The notes under the pieces were generated by a model. That model saw nothing but the letters and a program-made list of their open reading frames with translations, had not been told where the DNA came from and did no database searches. Source: UBA4744 sp963707435 (GTDB lineage Bacteria; Actinomycetota; Acidimicrobiia; Spongiisociales; UBA4744). Taken from it: 64,000 bases of DNA. The stretch is taken from assembly GCA_963707435.1 (NCBI GenBank), contig CAVPPF010000003.1:62001-126000 (forward strand), written 5' to 3'. Each line of letters starts with the position of its first letter. The first letter of the stretch is position 1. Below, in pieces: positions 16,498-26,651 of the stretch. Made by a program: the position numbers and the translations under genes.

Positions 16498-16526
16498 GAA
16501 CGGCCCCCTCGGAGAGGGGGCCGTTC
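16498..16526 (-). terminator. Intrinsic terminator/attenuator between bmpA and the ABC ATPase gene
   Basis: Perfect 12-bp stem (GAACGGCCCCCT and AGGGGGCCGTTC) with a 5-base loop, followed on the minus strand by TTTCGTC. It lies 22 bases after the bmpA stop. The position suggests that most transcripts end here, giving an excess of the binding protein over the membrane parts, with read-through for the rest. Confidence 0.75.
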
Positions 16527-16548
16527 GAACTAGCGGGTACTTGTTCGG

Positions 16549-17571
16549 CTATCCGGCGTTGCTGACGTCCAGCGATCCCAGATTGATCTGTGAAGCGAGG
16601 TCATTCACCTCGTCCTTGAGCTCCTGGGGGACCTCGGAATCGAGGTCGTGGTACGGCGTCAGACCACCGCCACCGAAGAACTGTCCACTGGTGAACTCGC
16701 CTGCCTGGGCAGCCTGGATCGACTCGAAGACGGAATCGTCGAGCTTCTTCAGGATTGAGGTCAGGATGACGCTCTTGGCGGTGGGCACCGTCTCGAACCA
16801 GTCGGCATCCACACCCACAATCAGCATGTCGCCGCGCTCAATCGCGAGGGCTGCCGTGCCCTCACCGACCGGTCCGGCCACCGGCAGAATGATGTCGGCT
16901 CCCTCGTCGGCAAAACTCTGACCGGTCGTCCGACCATCGTCCTTGCTCTCGAAGTTACCAACGAACACACCCTCTTTGGTGTCGGGATTCCATCCGAGCA
17001 CCTCGACGTTGGCGCCCTTCTGGGCGTTGTAGTACTCGGCGCCCCACACGAAACCGTCCATGAAGTCGGTCACCGGTGCACCGATGTTGATGCCACCGAA
17101 GGTAGCAATCTTGCCCGTCGTGGTCATCCCCGCGGACAGGTAGCCGGCCAGGAAGGCCGGTTGGTTCGTGGCATACCCGTAGGTACGCAAGTTGTCCGTG
17201 AAGCTTTCGGGGAACTGGTCCAAACCGACGAACAGGGTTTCCGGGTATGCCGCGGACTGCTCGATCGTTGCATCACCGAGGAGGAATCCGACGGTGATGA
17301 CGATGTCACAATTCTCCGCAACCATTGACTGAATGTTCGGCACGAAATCAGCCTCTGATTGTGATTCAACGAACTTGATCTCTACGCCGAGTTCGTCTTC
17401 GGCCCGCAACATGCCGTTGTAGGCAGTCTGGTTGAACGAAGCGTCGTCGATGCCTCCGGTGTCGGTTACCTGGCAGGCCAGGAATGTGTCTTCGCCGCCG
17501 CCGCCGTCGCCATCACCGCAAGCAGTTGCGACCATGGCGAGAACGACAAGGAGAAGCAGTAGCTTTCTCAT
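16549..17571 (-). CDS. bmpA: BmpA-family substrate-binding lipoprotein of ABC transporter
   Basis: 340 residues. A lipoprotein signal peptide (MRKLLLLLVVLAMVATAC, lipobox ATAC) and a Gly/Asp-rich spacer precede the periplasmic-binding fold of the BmpA/PnrA/Med family: GGIDDASFNQTAYNGM near the start, IVITVGFLLGDA and KIATFGGINIGAPVTDFMDG further on. Family members bind purine or other nucleosides. First gene of the operon; GGGAGG lies upstream of the ATG and a TACACT element about 55 bases upstream could be a -10 box. Frame intact. Confidence 0.93.
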   Translation of the reverse strand: MRKLLLLLVVLAMVATACGDGDGGGGEDTFLACQVTDTGGIDDASFNQTAYNGMLRAEDELGVEIKFVESQSEADFVPNIQSMVAENCDIVITVGFLLGDATIEQSAAYPETLFVGLDQFPESFTDNLRTYGYATNQPAFLAGYLSAGMTTTGKIATFGGINIGAPVTDFMDGFVWGAEYYNAQKGANVEVLGWNPDTKEGVFVGNFESKDDGRTTGQSFADEGADIILPVAGPVGEGTAALAIERGDMLIVGVDADWFETVPTAKSVILTSILKKLDDSVFESIQAAQAGEFTSGQFFGGGGLTPYHDLDSEVPQELKDEVNDLASQINLGSLDVSNAG

Positions 17572-17685
17572 TTCTTAGAACCCTCCCATACGAGGTTTGA
17601 TCGTGGACTCTTCCACCTGCATAAGTGTAGTGACCGCGAAGTGGCCTCCGTCCATATTGGGCCCGTCGCCCAGAAACGAGTCGCC

Positions 17686-18315
17686 CTAGCGCACATCGAT
17701 CGGCTCAGGTCGGACCAGGTAGATCCAAGGAACAGAAACGAGCGTCACCAACCCTTTGATGACGACGTTTACCCAGAAGACCTCCCATACAACGGCCGAT
17801 GGCAGGACGCCGATGAAAGCGATCGACACAAACAACGCCGAATCAAGCGGCACAGCAATCGAATTCGACGCCAGCACTCTCCCCCACTGGTACCGCTCGC
17901 GGAACCGGTCAACCCAACGCTGGTAAACCTCCGTGTCGACGAGTTCCGAGATGACCTCGGCCACGATCGAGGCCAGCACGATCCGCCACACAGGAGCCAG
18001 GACTTCACCAAATGCGGTTTGTGGTCCGGTGGCCAGATCTGCCGGAAGTTCAGCGACGATCCAGAACAACGCGGCCATCGCCAGATTGATCCCGGCGGCC
18101 GCAAAGATCAGGATCCGGGCGGCGCTCTTTCCGGCCATCTTGTGCACGAGATCCCGCAGCGTGAACGTGAAGGGATACACCAGCGTCCCGGCGTCGACTG
18201 CGAATCCGGCGATGGAGATGATTCGCAGGCTGGCGATGTCGGCCAGCATCTGGGCGGCGATGTAGGCGGACGCCACCAGCAGAAAGGCACGGAAAGGTCG
18301 GTTCATGGCCAGCAA
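17686..18315 (-). CDS. yhhQ: Queuosine precursor transporter (YhhQ/VUT family)
   Basis: 209 residues, about six membrane helices. Family hallmarks are a first helix with Asn/Gln polar residues (YIAAQMLADIASLRII), PFTFTLRDLVHKMAGKSAAR and ISELVDTEVYQRW. YhhQ imports preQ0/preQ1, precursors of the tRNA-modified base queuosine. Start could be the first ATG or the fourth codon (MNRPFRAF). Flanked by a repeat-bearing intergenic region upstream. No queuosine biosynthesis gene is in the window. Confidence 0.85.
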   Translation of the reverse strand: MLAMNRPFRAFLLVASAYIAAQMLADIASLRIISIAGFAVDAGTLVYPFTFTLRDLVHKMAGKSAARILIFAAAGINLAMAALFWIVAELPADLATGPQTAFGEVLAPVWRIVLASIVAEVISELVDTEVYQRWVDRFRERYQWGRVLASNSIAVPLDSALFVSIAFIGVLPSAVVWEVFWVNVVIKGLVTLVSVPWIYLVRPEPIDVR

Positions 18316-18437
18316 GACAGTAATCAGTCATCAGCCATCCGCCATCAGCTTGGTGGGAACCAACCCCCTCCGCCGAGCGCTCATGGATTCGGCACCTCCC
18401 CCGGCGGGACGAGCTCCGCTCGTCAGGGGGGAGGGAT

Positions 18438-18480
18438 ACTGAAAACTGACAACTGGAAGGGCGGCCCCGAAGGGCCGCCC
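18438..18480. repeat. Dispersed intergenic repeat with GC hairpin (copy 2)
   Basis: ACTGAAAACTGACAACTGG is followed directly by a 9-bp stem (GGGCGGCCC, loop CGAA, GGGCCGCCC) and GACTGATTACC. Copy 1 near 12321-12420 carries the same stem and flanks; 22445-22477 carries the same lead sequence with a different palindrome. Lies downstream of clpC and may also act as its terminator. Confidence 0.6.
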
Positions 18481-18514
18481 GACTGATTACCGATTCCTTC
18501 GCAGCTCGCTTCGC

Positions 18515-20997
18515 CTACTCGCTCTCCGCCATTTCGACAGGCGGTTGGTCCGGAGCTTCGACTTCTTCGAACACCAGCTCGCCGGTCTCTTCGTCGAAAT
18601 CGACCACAATGGTGATGCCGGCCTTGAAGTCACCCAGCAGGACCCGTTCGGAAAGCGGATCCTCCAGCATGCGCTGGATCGCCCGGCGCAACGGCCGCGC
18701 CCCGAGCTCGGGGTCGTAGCCCTTCTCGGCCAGGTTTACCTTCGCCGCGTCCGACAGCGCCAGCGACAAGCCTTGTGACTTGAGCTGCTCGTGGACCCGC
18801 ACCAGCATCAGATCGACGATCTCCTTGACCTCATCGAGCGTGAGCTCGTGGAAGACGATGACCTCGTCGATACGGTTGAGGAACTCGGGCCGGAAGTGCT
18901 TCTTGAGCTGGTCGGTCACCTTCGCCTTCATGTGCTCGTAGGTGACCTCTTCGCCCTCGGCGACGAACCCCACGGTCTTTCTTGCGGAGGTCGGCGGTGC
19001 CGAGGTTGGACGTCATGATGATGACGGTGTTCTTGAAGTCGACCATGCGGCCTTGCGCATCGGTGAGGCGGCCATCTTCGAGGATCTGCAGCAGCGTGTT
19101 GAAGACGTCCGGGTGGGCTTTCTCGATCTCGTCGAACAGCACCACCGAGAACGGCTTGCGGCGCACGGCTTCTGTGAGCTGTCCGCCTTCGTCGTACCCG
19201 ACGTAGCCGGGCGGGGAACCGACCAGCCGGCTGACCGTGTGCTTCTCCATGTACTCGGACATGTCGAGTTGAATCAACGCGTTCTCGTCGCCGAACAGGA
19301 ACTCGGCCAGGGTCTTGGCGGTCTCGGTCTTGCCGACCCCCGAGGGGCCCAGGAAGATGAACGAACCCGAGGGACGCTTGGGGTCCTTCAACCCGGCTCG
19401 CGTGCGGCGAATCGCCTTGGAGACGGCCACGATGGCGTCGTGCTGCCCGACGATGCGCTTGTGGAGCTCAGCCTCCATGTTCACGAGGCGGGCGGTCTCT
19501 TCTTCGGTCAAACGATGCACGGGGATGCCCGTCCACAGAGCCAGGACCTCGGCGATCTCCTCTTCGTCGATTACCCAGTCGTTGGTGATACCGGCTGCCT
19601 TCTGCTCGCGCTCCCGCTCGGCGCGGTCGGCGATGAGCGAGCGCTCCTGGTCGCGCAGCTGCGCGGCCCGCTCGAACTGCTGGGACTGCACGGCTTCGGT
19701 CTTCTGCGTGCGGATCCCGGTCAGTTTCTCGTCGAGTTCTTTCAGTTCCGGCGTTGCTCCGGTGCGGTTGATCCGCATCCGGCTTCCCGCCTCGTCGATG
19801 AGATCGATCGCCTTGTCGGGAAGATGCCGGTCTGAGATGTACCGGTCGGCCAGGTTGGCGGCACTGACCAGAGCGCCCTGGGTGAACCGGACGTTGTGGT
19901 GTGCCTCATAGCGATCCTTCAAGCCGTCGAGGATCTGAATCGTGTCGGCCACGGTCGGCTCGTCGACCTGGACCGGCTGGAAACGCCGCTCCAGAGCCGA
20001 GTCCTTCTCGAGGTACTTGCGGTACTCCTCGAGGGTGGTTGCACCAATCGTCTGCAGCTCGCCGCGAGCCAGCATCGGCTTGAGGATGCTGGCAGCGTCG
20101 ATGGCGCCTTCGGCGGCGCCCGCCCCGACCAGGGTGTGGATCTCATCGATGAAGAGGAGGATGTCGCCGCGGGTGCGGATCTCCTTGAGCACCTTCTTGA
20201 GCCGTTCTTCGAAATCACCCCGGTACCGGGATCCGGCCACCAGCGCCCCGAGGTCGAGGGTGTAGACCTGTTTGCCTTCGAGCGTTTCCGGAACTTCGCC
20301 GGTGACGATCCGCTGAGCGAGGCCTTCAACGATCGGCGGTCTTGCCGACTCCCGGCTCACCGATCAACACCGGATTGTTCTTGGTGCGGCGGGACAGGAT
20401 CTGCATGACCCGCTCGATTTCGCGGAGCCGGCCGATGACGGGATCTAGCTTGCGGTCGCGTGCCATCTGCGTGAGGTTGCGGCCGAACTGGTCCAGGACC
20501 GTCGAACCGGAGGGACCACCCTCGCCCCGTCCGCCGGTGCCGGCGGTTTGCTCCTCGGATGGAGCTCCGGACAGTAGTTGGATCACGGTTTGCCGAACTT
20601 TGGGAAGGTCGGCGCCGAGCTTCTGCAGTACCTGAGCGGCAACGCCTTCACCTTCACGAATGAGCCCGAGCAGGATGTGTTCGGTCCCGATGTAGTTGTG
20701 ACCGAGTTGCAGGGCTTCCCGCAGACTCAGCTCGAGGACTTTCTTGGCACGAGGCGTGAACGGGATGTGCCCGCTCGGCGACTGCTGACCCTGGCCGATG
20801 ATCTCGACCACCTGCGTGCGAACCGAATCGAGACTGATTCCGAGAGACTCGAGGGCCTTGGCGGCAACCCCTTCTCCCTCATGGATCAGGCCCAGGAGGA
20901 TGTGTTCGGTTCCGATGTAGTTGTGATTGAGAAGGCGCGCTTCTTCCTGGGCGAGAACCACGACTCTGCGTGCTCGATCTGTAAACCGTTCAAACAC
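18515..20997 (-). CDS. clpC: ATP-dependent Clp protease ATP-binding subunit ClpC (two frameshifts)
   Basis: AAA+ unfoldase that feeds proteins to ClpP. Two Clp_N repeats (ARRVVVLAQEEARLLNHNYI and RAKKVLELSLREALQLGHNYI) lead to D1 with Walker A GEPGVGKT and Walker B LLFIDEIH, a UVR-containing middle region (KTEAVQSQQFERAAQLRDQE), D2 with GPSGVGKTE and SEYMEKH, and an acidic C-terminus. The frame breaks twice: near 20340, where ACCGCCGATCG carries an extra base in GKTAIVEGL, and near 18975, where AAGAAAGACC carries an extra base in RKKTVGFVAEG. Both look like sequence errors in an essential gene. The GTG start has AGGAGG eight bases upstream. Confidence 0.92.
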
Positions 20998-21055
20998 GGC
21001 GCCAGCCTCCTAAGCCAATATCGGCACCCTCGAAGTGACGGGGATGCGCCCCGGC

Positions 21056-21061
21056 AGTATA
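21056..21061 (-). promoter_or_regulatory. Probable -10 box of clpC promoter
   Basis: On the minus strand TATACT lies about 60 bases upstream of the clpC GTG. No clear -35 hexamer stands at the ideal distance (TTCCGG is 19 bases upstream). No CtsR- or HspR-like operator was recognised. Confidence 0.45.
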
Positions 21062-21235
21062 GCGATGGGGCATTTCTAGCCCGGAACCTCTCGCTGTGCC
21101 TTCGACCTCTTGTACGTTCATCTCGAGTACTTCCGGATGTCTCCTTCTCATAACACTAGGCCACCTGCCGTTCATCCCGACCTGCCAGGCTCAGGACGTC
21201 ACTACCATGCAGCAACCCACTCAGCGGAGACGCGA

Positions 21236-22232
21236 ATGGACGCCCCCGAACTGACCGACTTGATCTCGAGCCCCCAGGTCTGGGAGCGGCTCGATCGCGT
21301 CGAGAAGCGCCTGATCGAAGCTTCGCACTCCGACGATCCGTTCCTCACCGAGATCGCCCAGCACGGGTTGCTGGCGGGCGGCAAACGGTTCCGGCCACTC
21401 CTGGCCCAACTGGCCGCCGAGTTCGGCCCCAACCTCGACCACCGCGCTATCGATGCGGGAGCCTCCGTCGAACTGATCCACCTGGGCAGCCTCTACCACG
21501 ACGATGTCATCGACGAGGCGATCACCCGGCGTGGGGCTGCATCGGTGAACAGCAACTGGAGCAACACCATCGCCATTCTGGCCGGTGACTTCCTGATGGC
21601 GAGAGCTTCGGAGGTGGCCGCCTCGACGCTCGGTCAGGAAGCCGTCCGCCTGCTGGCGCACACGTACGCCGAATTGGTTGAGGGCCAGACCCTGGAACTC
21701 CAGGTCGACCACAACCTCAACCACGGCCCGGCCGAGTACTACCGGATCATCGGCGGAAAGACCGCCAGCCTGATCCGCACATCGGCACGTCTCGGAGCGA
21801 TGGCCTCGGATGCGCCGCCGGAGGTGATCGAGGCCGTCAGCACCTGGGCGTGGGAACTCGGGCATGGTCTTCCAGATCACCGACGATGCGCTGGACCTGG
21901 TCGCCACCGACGGGTATCTGGGAAAGCCGGCCGGGTCGGATATCGGAGAAGGCAAGTTCACGCTTGCCGGTCTTGCTCGCTCTGGAAGGACCGGAGGGCC
22001 CGCGGATTTCCGAACTGCTCTCGGTTCCGCCCCCCTATCCAGAAGACGCTGTAGCCGAAGTGATCGACCTGGTCCGATCGGGAGGCTACGTCGATCAGGC
22101 GCTCGCGAAGCTGCCACCCGGGTCGGTACAGCCCAGGAGGCCATAGCGGACCTCGCGGACGGCGAAGCCAAAGATGTGTTGGGTCGGCTGGGTACGTATC
22201 TCCTGAGAAGGGTCACCGCCGCCCGCGACTAG
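21236..22232 (+). CDS. Polyprenyl (hepta/octaprenyl-type) diphosphate synthase, three frameshifts
   Basis: Trans-isoprenyl diphosphate synthase that chain-extends with isopentenyl diphosphate, likely for the menaquinone side chain. Motifs in order: GGKRFRPLLAQL, first Asp-rich motif LYHDDVIDEA, GDFLMARASEVA, GKTASLIRTSA and second Asp-rich motif MVFQITDDALDL. Frame changes: near 21864 (GGGCATGG, one base extra), near 21966 (CTTGCCGG, one extra) and near 22107 (AAGCTGCC, one missing). Corrected, the end reads VGTAQEAIADLADGEAKDV. ATG with GGAGA upstream. Divergent from clpC. Product chain length cannot be fixed from sequence. Confidence 0.85.
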
Positions 22233-22519
22233 TCCCTTCGTGTCGCCGTGTTCCGTAGCGGTAGCGCTAGGACGCACCTACCACACCCACCACCAGCCGA
22301 ACCATCCTCCACACAGCCGTCGGACTGATCATCCCCACCCTTTTGTTCCTCGCAACGGTGTTCGGTGAGGTCTACGCCGAACGTATCCTCGACGCCATCC
22401 TTCCCTAGACCGACCGTGCCGCATCAGCCTCAGCGCCTCGCGGTACTGAAGACTGACGATTGGCTCCAGAGCTCTGGTCGGCAACTCCCGTGGAACGATG
22501 AGGGCGGCGACCTATCTGC
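22233..22519. other. Convergent intergenic region with dispersed repeat copy 3
   Basis: 287 bases between the ends of the polyprenyl synthase and lysS genes. ACTGAAGACTGACGATTGG at 22445-22463 matches the repeat at 18438, and the palindrome CCAGAGCTCTGG follows at 22466-22477. A short hydrophobic reading (VGLIIPTLLFLATVFG) near 22320 has no usable start codon, so I do not call it a gene. Confidence 0.5.
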
Positions 22520-24042
22520 CTACTCCGGCCGCATGGTCGGGAAGAGCAGGACTTCGCGGATGGTGGTTTGGTCGGTGAGCAGCATGACCAGCCGGTCGAC
22601 GCCGATGCCGAGTCCGCCGGTCGGCGGAAGTCCGTACTCGAGCGCCTTGACGTAGTCCTCGTCGATCGGGTGGGCATCTTCGTCACCCTCGGCTTTGGCC
22701 CGGGCTTGCTGCTCGAACCGCGAGCGCTGGTCGATCGGATCGTTCAGCTCACTGAAGGCGTTGGCGAGTTCCATATTGGCGGCGAACAGCTCAAACCGTT
22801 CGGTGAGGTTGGGATCTGCCCGGTGCACCCGGGCAAGCGGGGAGGTTTCTTTCGGATAGTCGATGACGAAGATCGGTTCCCACAGGTGCGGCTCGACGAG
22901 CGCCTCGAACAGTTCGGTGATCGATCTTGCCCGATCCCCAGGAAGGTTGCGGTTCGACCCCGTGCTCTCGTAGGAGATCGCTCAATCGATCGGAGGGCCA
23001 GTCGAAGCCGACCGTTTCACCGACTGCCTCCGAAACCAGGTCGAGCAGCGCAACCCGACGATACGGCGGTGTCGAGATCGACCGTACGACCCTGGTAGGT
23101 GAAGACCGTTCCACCCGTGGCGGCCGTCGCCACCGCCGGCACGATTTCCTCCATCAGGTCCATGATGTCGTTGTAGTCGGCCAGAGCCAGGTAGGCCTCC
23201 AGCGTGGTGAATTCCGGATTGTGGGTAGCGTCGATTCCTTCATTCCGAAAGACCCGGCTCAATTCGAAGACCCGTTCGAAACCGCCAATCACCAATCGCT
23301 TGAGGTGCAGTTCGGTGGCAATCCGCAGGTACAGGTCGATGTCGAGGGCGTTGTGGTGGGTGACAAACGGACGGGCCAGCGCACCGCCTGCCAGGTTCTG
23401 CAGGACGGGCGTCTCGACTTCGAGGAACCCGCGGGCCTCAAACTGCGTGCGCAGCTCAGACAGTACGCCCGCTCGCACCGTCGCTACCCGACGGGCGTCC
23501 TCGTTGACGATCAGGTCGAGGTAGCGCTGCCGGTACCGGCGCTCCTTGTCCTGGAGTCCGTGCCACTTCTCCGGCAGGGGACGGAACGCCTTGGAAAGCA
23601 GCTCGAAGCGGGAGATCTTCACGCTCAACTCGCCCCGCCTCGTGGTCATCACCTCACCCTCACATCCGATCCAGTCACCGGAATCGATGGACTCGAAGGC
23701 TTCGAACCCGTCTTCGCCGAGGGTGTTCCGATCGACGAACAACTGGATCGTGCCCCAGCCATCCTGGAGAACCGCAAAGATCAGCTTCCCCAACCGGCGC
23801 AGATTGAGTACCCGTCCTGCTACCGATACCACTCGATCGGTCGTCTGGCCCGGTTCGAGCTCTCCGAAGTCGGCCTGCACGTCCAACGAACGGGCAGTTC
23901 GCTCGAACCGCACCGGATAGGGCTCAATCCCTCGAGCCCGGAGATCCTCGACCTTCTGGAGCCGCTGAGCCGTCAACGGATGAGCATGCAGCGGATCGGT
24001 ATCGAAGAATTCGTCTTCGCCCTGAGGGATGTCGTCACTCAT
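22520..24042 (-). CDS. lysS: Lysyl-tRNA synthetase, class II (two frameshifts)
   Basis: Charges tRNA-Lys. An OB-fold anticodon-binding domain (VSVAGRVLNLRRLGKLIFAV) precedes the class II core: motif 2 region FRNEGIDATHNPEFTTLEAY and motif 3 GLGIGVDRLVMLLTD. Frame breaks near 23060 (GACACCGCCGTAT, one extra base in DTPYRRVALLD) and near 22945 (before ARSITELFEALVEPHLWEP). About 505 residues when joined, normal length. Convergent with the polyprenyl synthase. Mycobacteria have lsr2 between clpC and lysS; here there is none. Confidence 0.92.
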
Positions 24043-24070
24043 TACAGGGCGACCTTAGTGAGTTCCGTCA

Positions 24071-24840
24071 TCACTCCTGGTTGATTTCGAACAGCATTCG
24101 CAACCCGTCGAGCGTCAGGTTCTCGTCGACCGTTGCTTCACCGTGCGGCAGTGCGGAACGATCGTCGGCGCCAGGCCACCCGTAGCCACGATACGCAGAT
24201 CGCTGCCGAGTTCGGTCCGAATCCGATCCACGATCCCGTCGACGTATCCAGCATGGCCGAAGAGCAGACCCGCCTGGATCGCCTCGACCGTACCCTTGCC
24301 GATGACCGATCGAGGCGGCGTCAACTCGACCCGACGCAGGGCAGCAGTGGCCGCCACCAGCGCGTCCATCGATACCTGGAGCCCGGGACCGATCACTCCA
24401 CCGAGGTACTCTCCGTCGGCGCTCACGATGTCGAAGTTGGTCGACGTCCCGAAATCGACCACGATGACCGGCGTGCCGTACCGCGCCCGGGCAGCCACGG
24501 AGTTGACGATTCGATCGGCTCCTACCTCGCGTGGATTGTCGATGAGGATCGGCATGCCGGTCTTGATTCCCGGCCCAACCACGAGGGTGCCGTCGGTGAC
24601 AAAACCACGGAGAGCTTCGGAGAGCTCCGAAGTGGCGCGCGGCACGACACTGGAAATGACCGCCCCGCCGAAACGTTCGTGGTCGACTCCGTCGAGCTCG
24701 AAGAGACCGTGGAGCAGGAGGCGGTACTCGTCGGCGGTTCGGTCCCGGACCGTGGATAGGCGCCAGTGGAGGGCGAGGTCGTCGCCTGCGAAGAGGCCAA
24801 CAACGGTTTGGGTATTCCCAAGGTCAATGGTCAACAACAT
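24071..24840 (-). CDS. coaX: Type III pantothenate kinase (frameshift near C-terminus)
   Basis: Phosphorylates pantothenate in the first step of coenzyme A synthesis. ASKHA-fold motifs: LTIDLGNTQTVVGLF (phosphate 1), NPREVGADRIVNSVAAR, VVDFGTSTNFDIV (phosphate 2) and YLGGVIGPGLQVSMDAL. The deposited frame ends early at 24115. Adding one base in GTGAAGCA near 24140 restores the final residues LTLDGLRMLFEINQE and a stop at 24071. Overlaps the end of panC by 17 bases; the two enzymes act in successive stages of CoA synthesis. Confidence 0.9.
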
Positions 24841-25729
24841 GGCGGCCTCCGTACAGGATGCTCTGGTGGTCGAGTCGTTTTCCCCTGTCGACGCTCACCG
24901 CTCCGTTCGATTCGACGGTGAACGAGACATTGTCGATCAGCCGGGTCGTTCCCACCCGCGCCGCGATGGCAAGGAACCCATCGCCGTCTGCAACCGGAAG
25001 CCGGGTCGCCGTGCGGGCGTCGGCCAGCGTTACGTAGTCGATCTCGGCGTCGGTGACGACCTCCCGCACAAGATGCTCGAGGGTGTCGGCGTCCCGAACG
25101 CCCGTCTCGAAGGCATCTGCCGCCACCATGAGTCCCCGGGAGATTCCGCGGGCCCGGGCACGCTCCTCACGACTGAGGAAGACGTTTCTGCTCGAAAGCG
25201 CCAGGCCATCGGACTCCCGCACGATCGAACCACCCACGATTTCAACCGGAAACGACAGGTCGAACACCATCTGGTTGATCACGGCAAGCTGCTGGGCGTC
25301 CTTGCGACCGAAGTAGGCACGCTGGGGCTGGAGACCGGCAAGGAGCTTGGCAACAACGGTGGCGACGCCGGCGAAGTGGCCCGGCCGGTGGGCAGCTTCC
25401 ATCTCGGCGTCCAGCGCCGGTATGGAGACCCGGGTCAGCGCCGGCACCGGGTACATGACCTCCAGCGGCGGAGCGAACAGCAGATCCACGCCCGCTTCTT
25501 TCGCCAGACGGAAGTCACGATCGTGGTCACGGGGATAACGATCGAGGTCTTTCGAATCGTTGAACTGCAACGGGTTGACGAACAGGCTCATCATCACCAT
25601 CTCGGACTGCCGGCGCGCGGCATCGATAAGGGAGAGGTGCCCTTCGTGGAGATACCCCATGGTCGGGACCAGGCCCACGCGGCCCCGGGCCGCGGCGCGC
25701 ATCTCATCGAACGTCTCCAGCACTCTCAC
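24824..25729 (-). CDS. panC: Pantothenate synthetase
   Basis: ATP-dependent ligation of pantoate and beta-alanine. 301 residues. Motifs: LVPTMGYLHEGHLSLI (ATP-binding HxGH), FVNPLQFNDSKDLDRYPRD, VAKLLAGLQPQRAYFGRKDAQQ and SSRNVFLSREER (KMSKS-like). Coupled to the upstream DUF2520 gene by a 4-base overlap. Aspartate decarboxylase (panD), which supplies beta-alanine and sits here in mycobacteria, is absent from this position. Frame intact. Confidence 0.95.
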   Translation of the reverse strand: MRVLETFDEMRAAARGRVGLVPTMGYLHEGHLSLIDAARRQSEMVMMSLFVNPLQFNDSKDLDRYPRDHDRDFRLAKEAGVDLLFAPPLEVMYPVPALTRVSIPALDAEMEAAHRPGHFAGVATVVAKLLAGLQPQRAYFGRKDAQQLAVINQMVFDLSFPVEIVGGSIVRESDGLALSSRNVFLSREERARARGISRGLMVAADAFETGVRDADTLEHLVREVVTDAEIDYVTLADARTATRLPVADGDGFLAIAARVGTTRLIDNVSFTVESNGAVSVDRGKRLDHQSILYGGRHVVDH

Positions 25730-26545
25730 AGGATCCCCTCGAAGACGGCTCCGGTCCCGGCCAGCCGGGCAGTCGCTTTCGCAAACGAACGGAAATCCCC
25801 CGCCAGCCCGGGCGCCAACCGCTCTACGGCCGCCAGCTGGCCGCGCACCGTCCCGACGTCGCCGCGGGCAATCGGTCCGGTCAGGGCATCCAGCGGGCCC
25901 AGACGGAAAGCGTTGTCCGTGACCGCCTCAACGAGGGGTCGGGCCGCAGCGAAGGGAACCCCGGCCAGGCCGAACAGACCCTCGGCGAGCGCCAGCGCGG
26001 TCACCACGTAGTTCGACGATGCGGCCGCCGCCGCGTGGTAGAGGCCCTTGTCGGCGTCGGCCAGCAGAAAGGGATGCGCCGCGAAGGAACGAGCCAGCTC
26101 TTCCAGAAACCTCTCGAGTTCCGGGTCCTCGGCCGTGACCGCCATCCAGGATCCGGCGAGGGCCGCCGCCCCGTCCACCGGGTTCGGCAGGCTCTGCAGC
26201 GGATGAAACGAGCCAACCTCGAGACCGGCCGACGCCAGAGCGTCAAGAGCTGCAATCGGTTGCAGTCCCGAGAGGTGAACCGCATACCGGATCTCTCCCA
26301 CGCCGGGAGCTAGTCGGGTGGCCGTGTCTTCGATAGCGTCGTCACGAACGGCAATCACCAGGAGATCTGCAGGCGGAAGAGCTTCGTCCCAGGCCAACAC
26401 CCGTGCATCGAGCTGCCGGGCAGCCTCAGACGCACGATCGGGGCTTCGCGCCAGAACACCGACGGCTATGTGGCCGGCAGCGCGTCAGGGCAGAGGCGAG
26501 CGACATCCCGGCCCGCCCGGGGCCAACCAGCACGAACGTTGCCAA
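25726..26545 (-). CDS. Rossmann-like/DUF2520 protein (frameshifted)
   Basis: NAD(P)-type Rossmann N-domain (FVLVGPGRAGMSLASAL) plus a helical DUF2520 C-domain (KGLYHAAAAASSNYVVTALALAEGL), the layout seen in the mycobacterial Rv3603c family next to panC; similar to ketopantoate-reductase or P5CR-like dehydrogenases. Substrate unknown; a role in pantothenate synthesis is inferred from context only. The frame changes near 26490, where CTGACGCGC has one base too many; corrected it reads ALRAAGHIAVGVLARSPDRA. The likely start is TTG with GAGGA five bases upstream. Confidence 0.8.
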
Positions 26546-26651
26546 CGCTTCCTCGCAGTTCCGGTCCGTGGTACTGGACCGCTGAGAAGGCTAATAGGAG
26601 TAGCCACGAGCCAGAGGCCAGACCACTCCCGGCAGCTGGAGAATGGAAACT

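Noticed and set aside
22300..22410. Hydrophobic short frame (VGLIIPTLLFLATVFG) as a small membrane gene
   Set aside because: No ATG, GTG or TTG start with a ribosome site in frame upstream of the hydrophobic part.
24143..26011. 622-codon open frame on the plus strand across coaX, panC and DUF2520
   Set aside because: Antisense shadow of three recognised genes; Arg/Ser-rich composition without domains.
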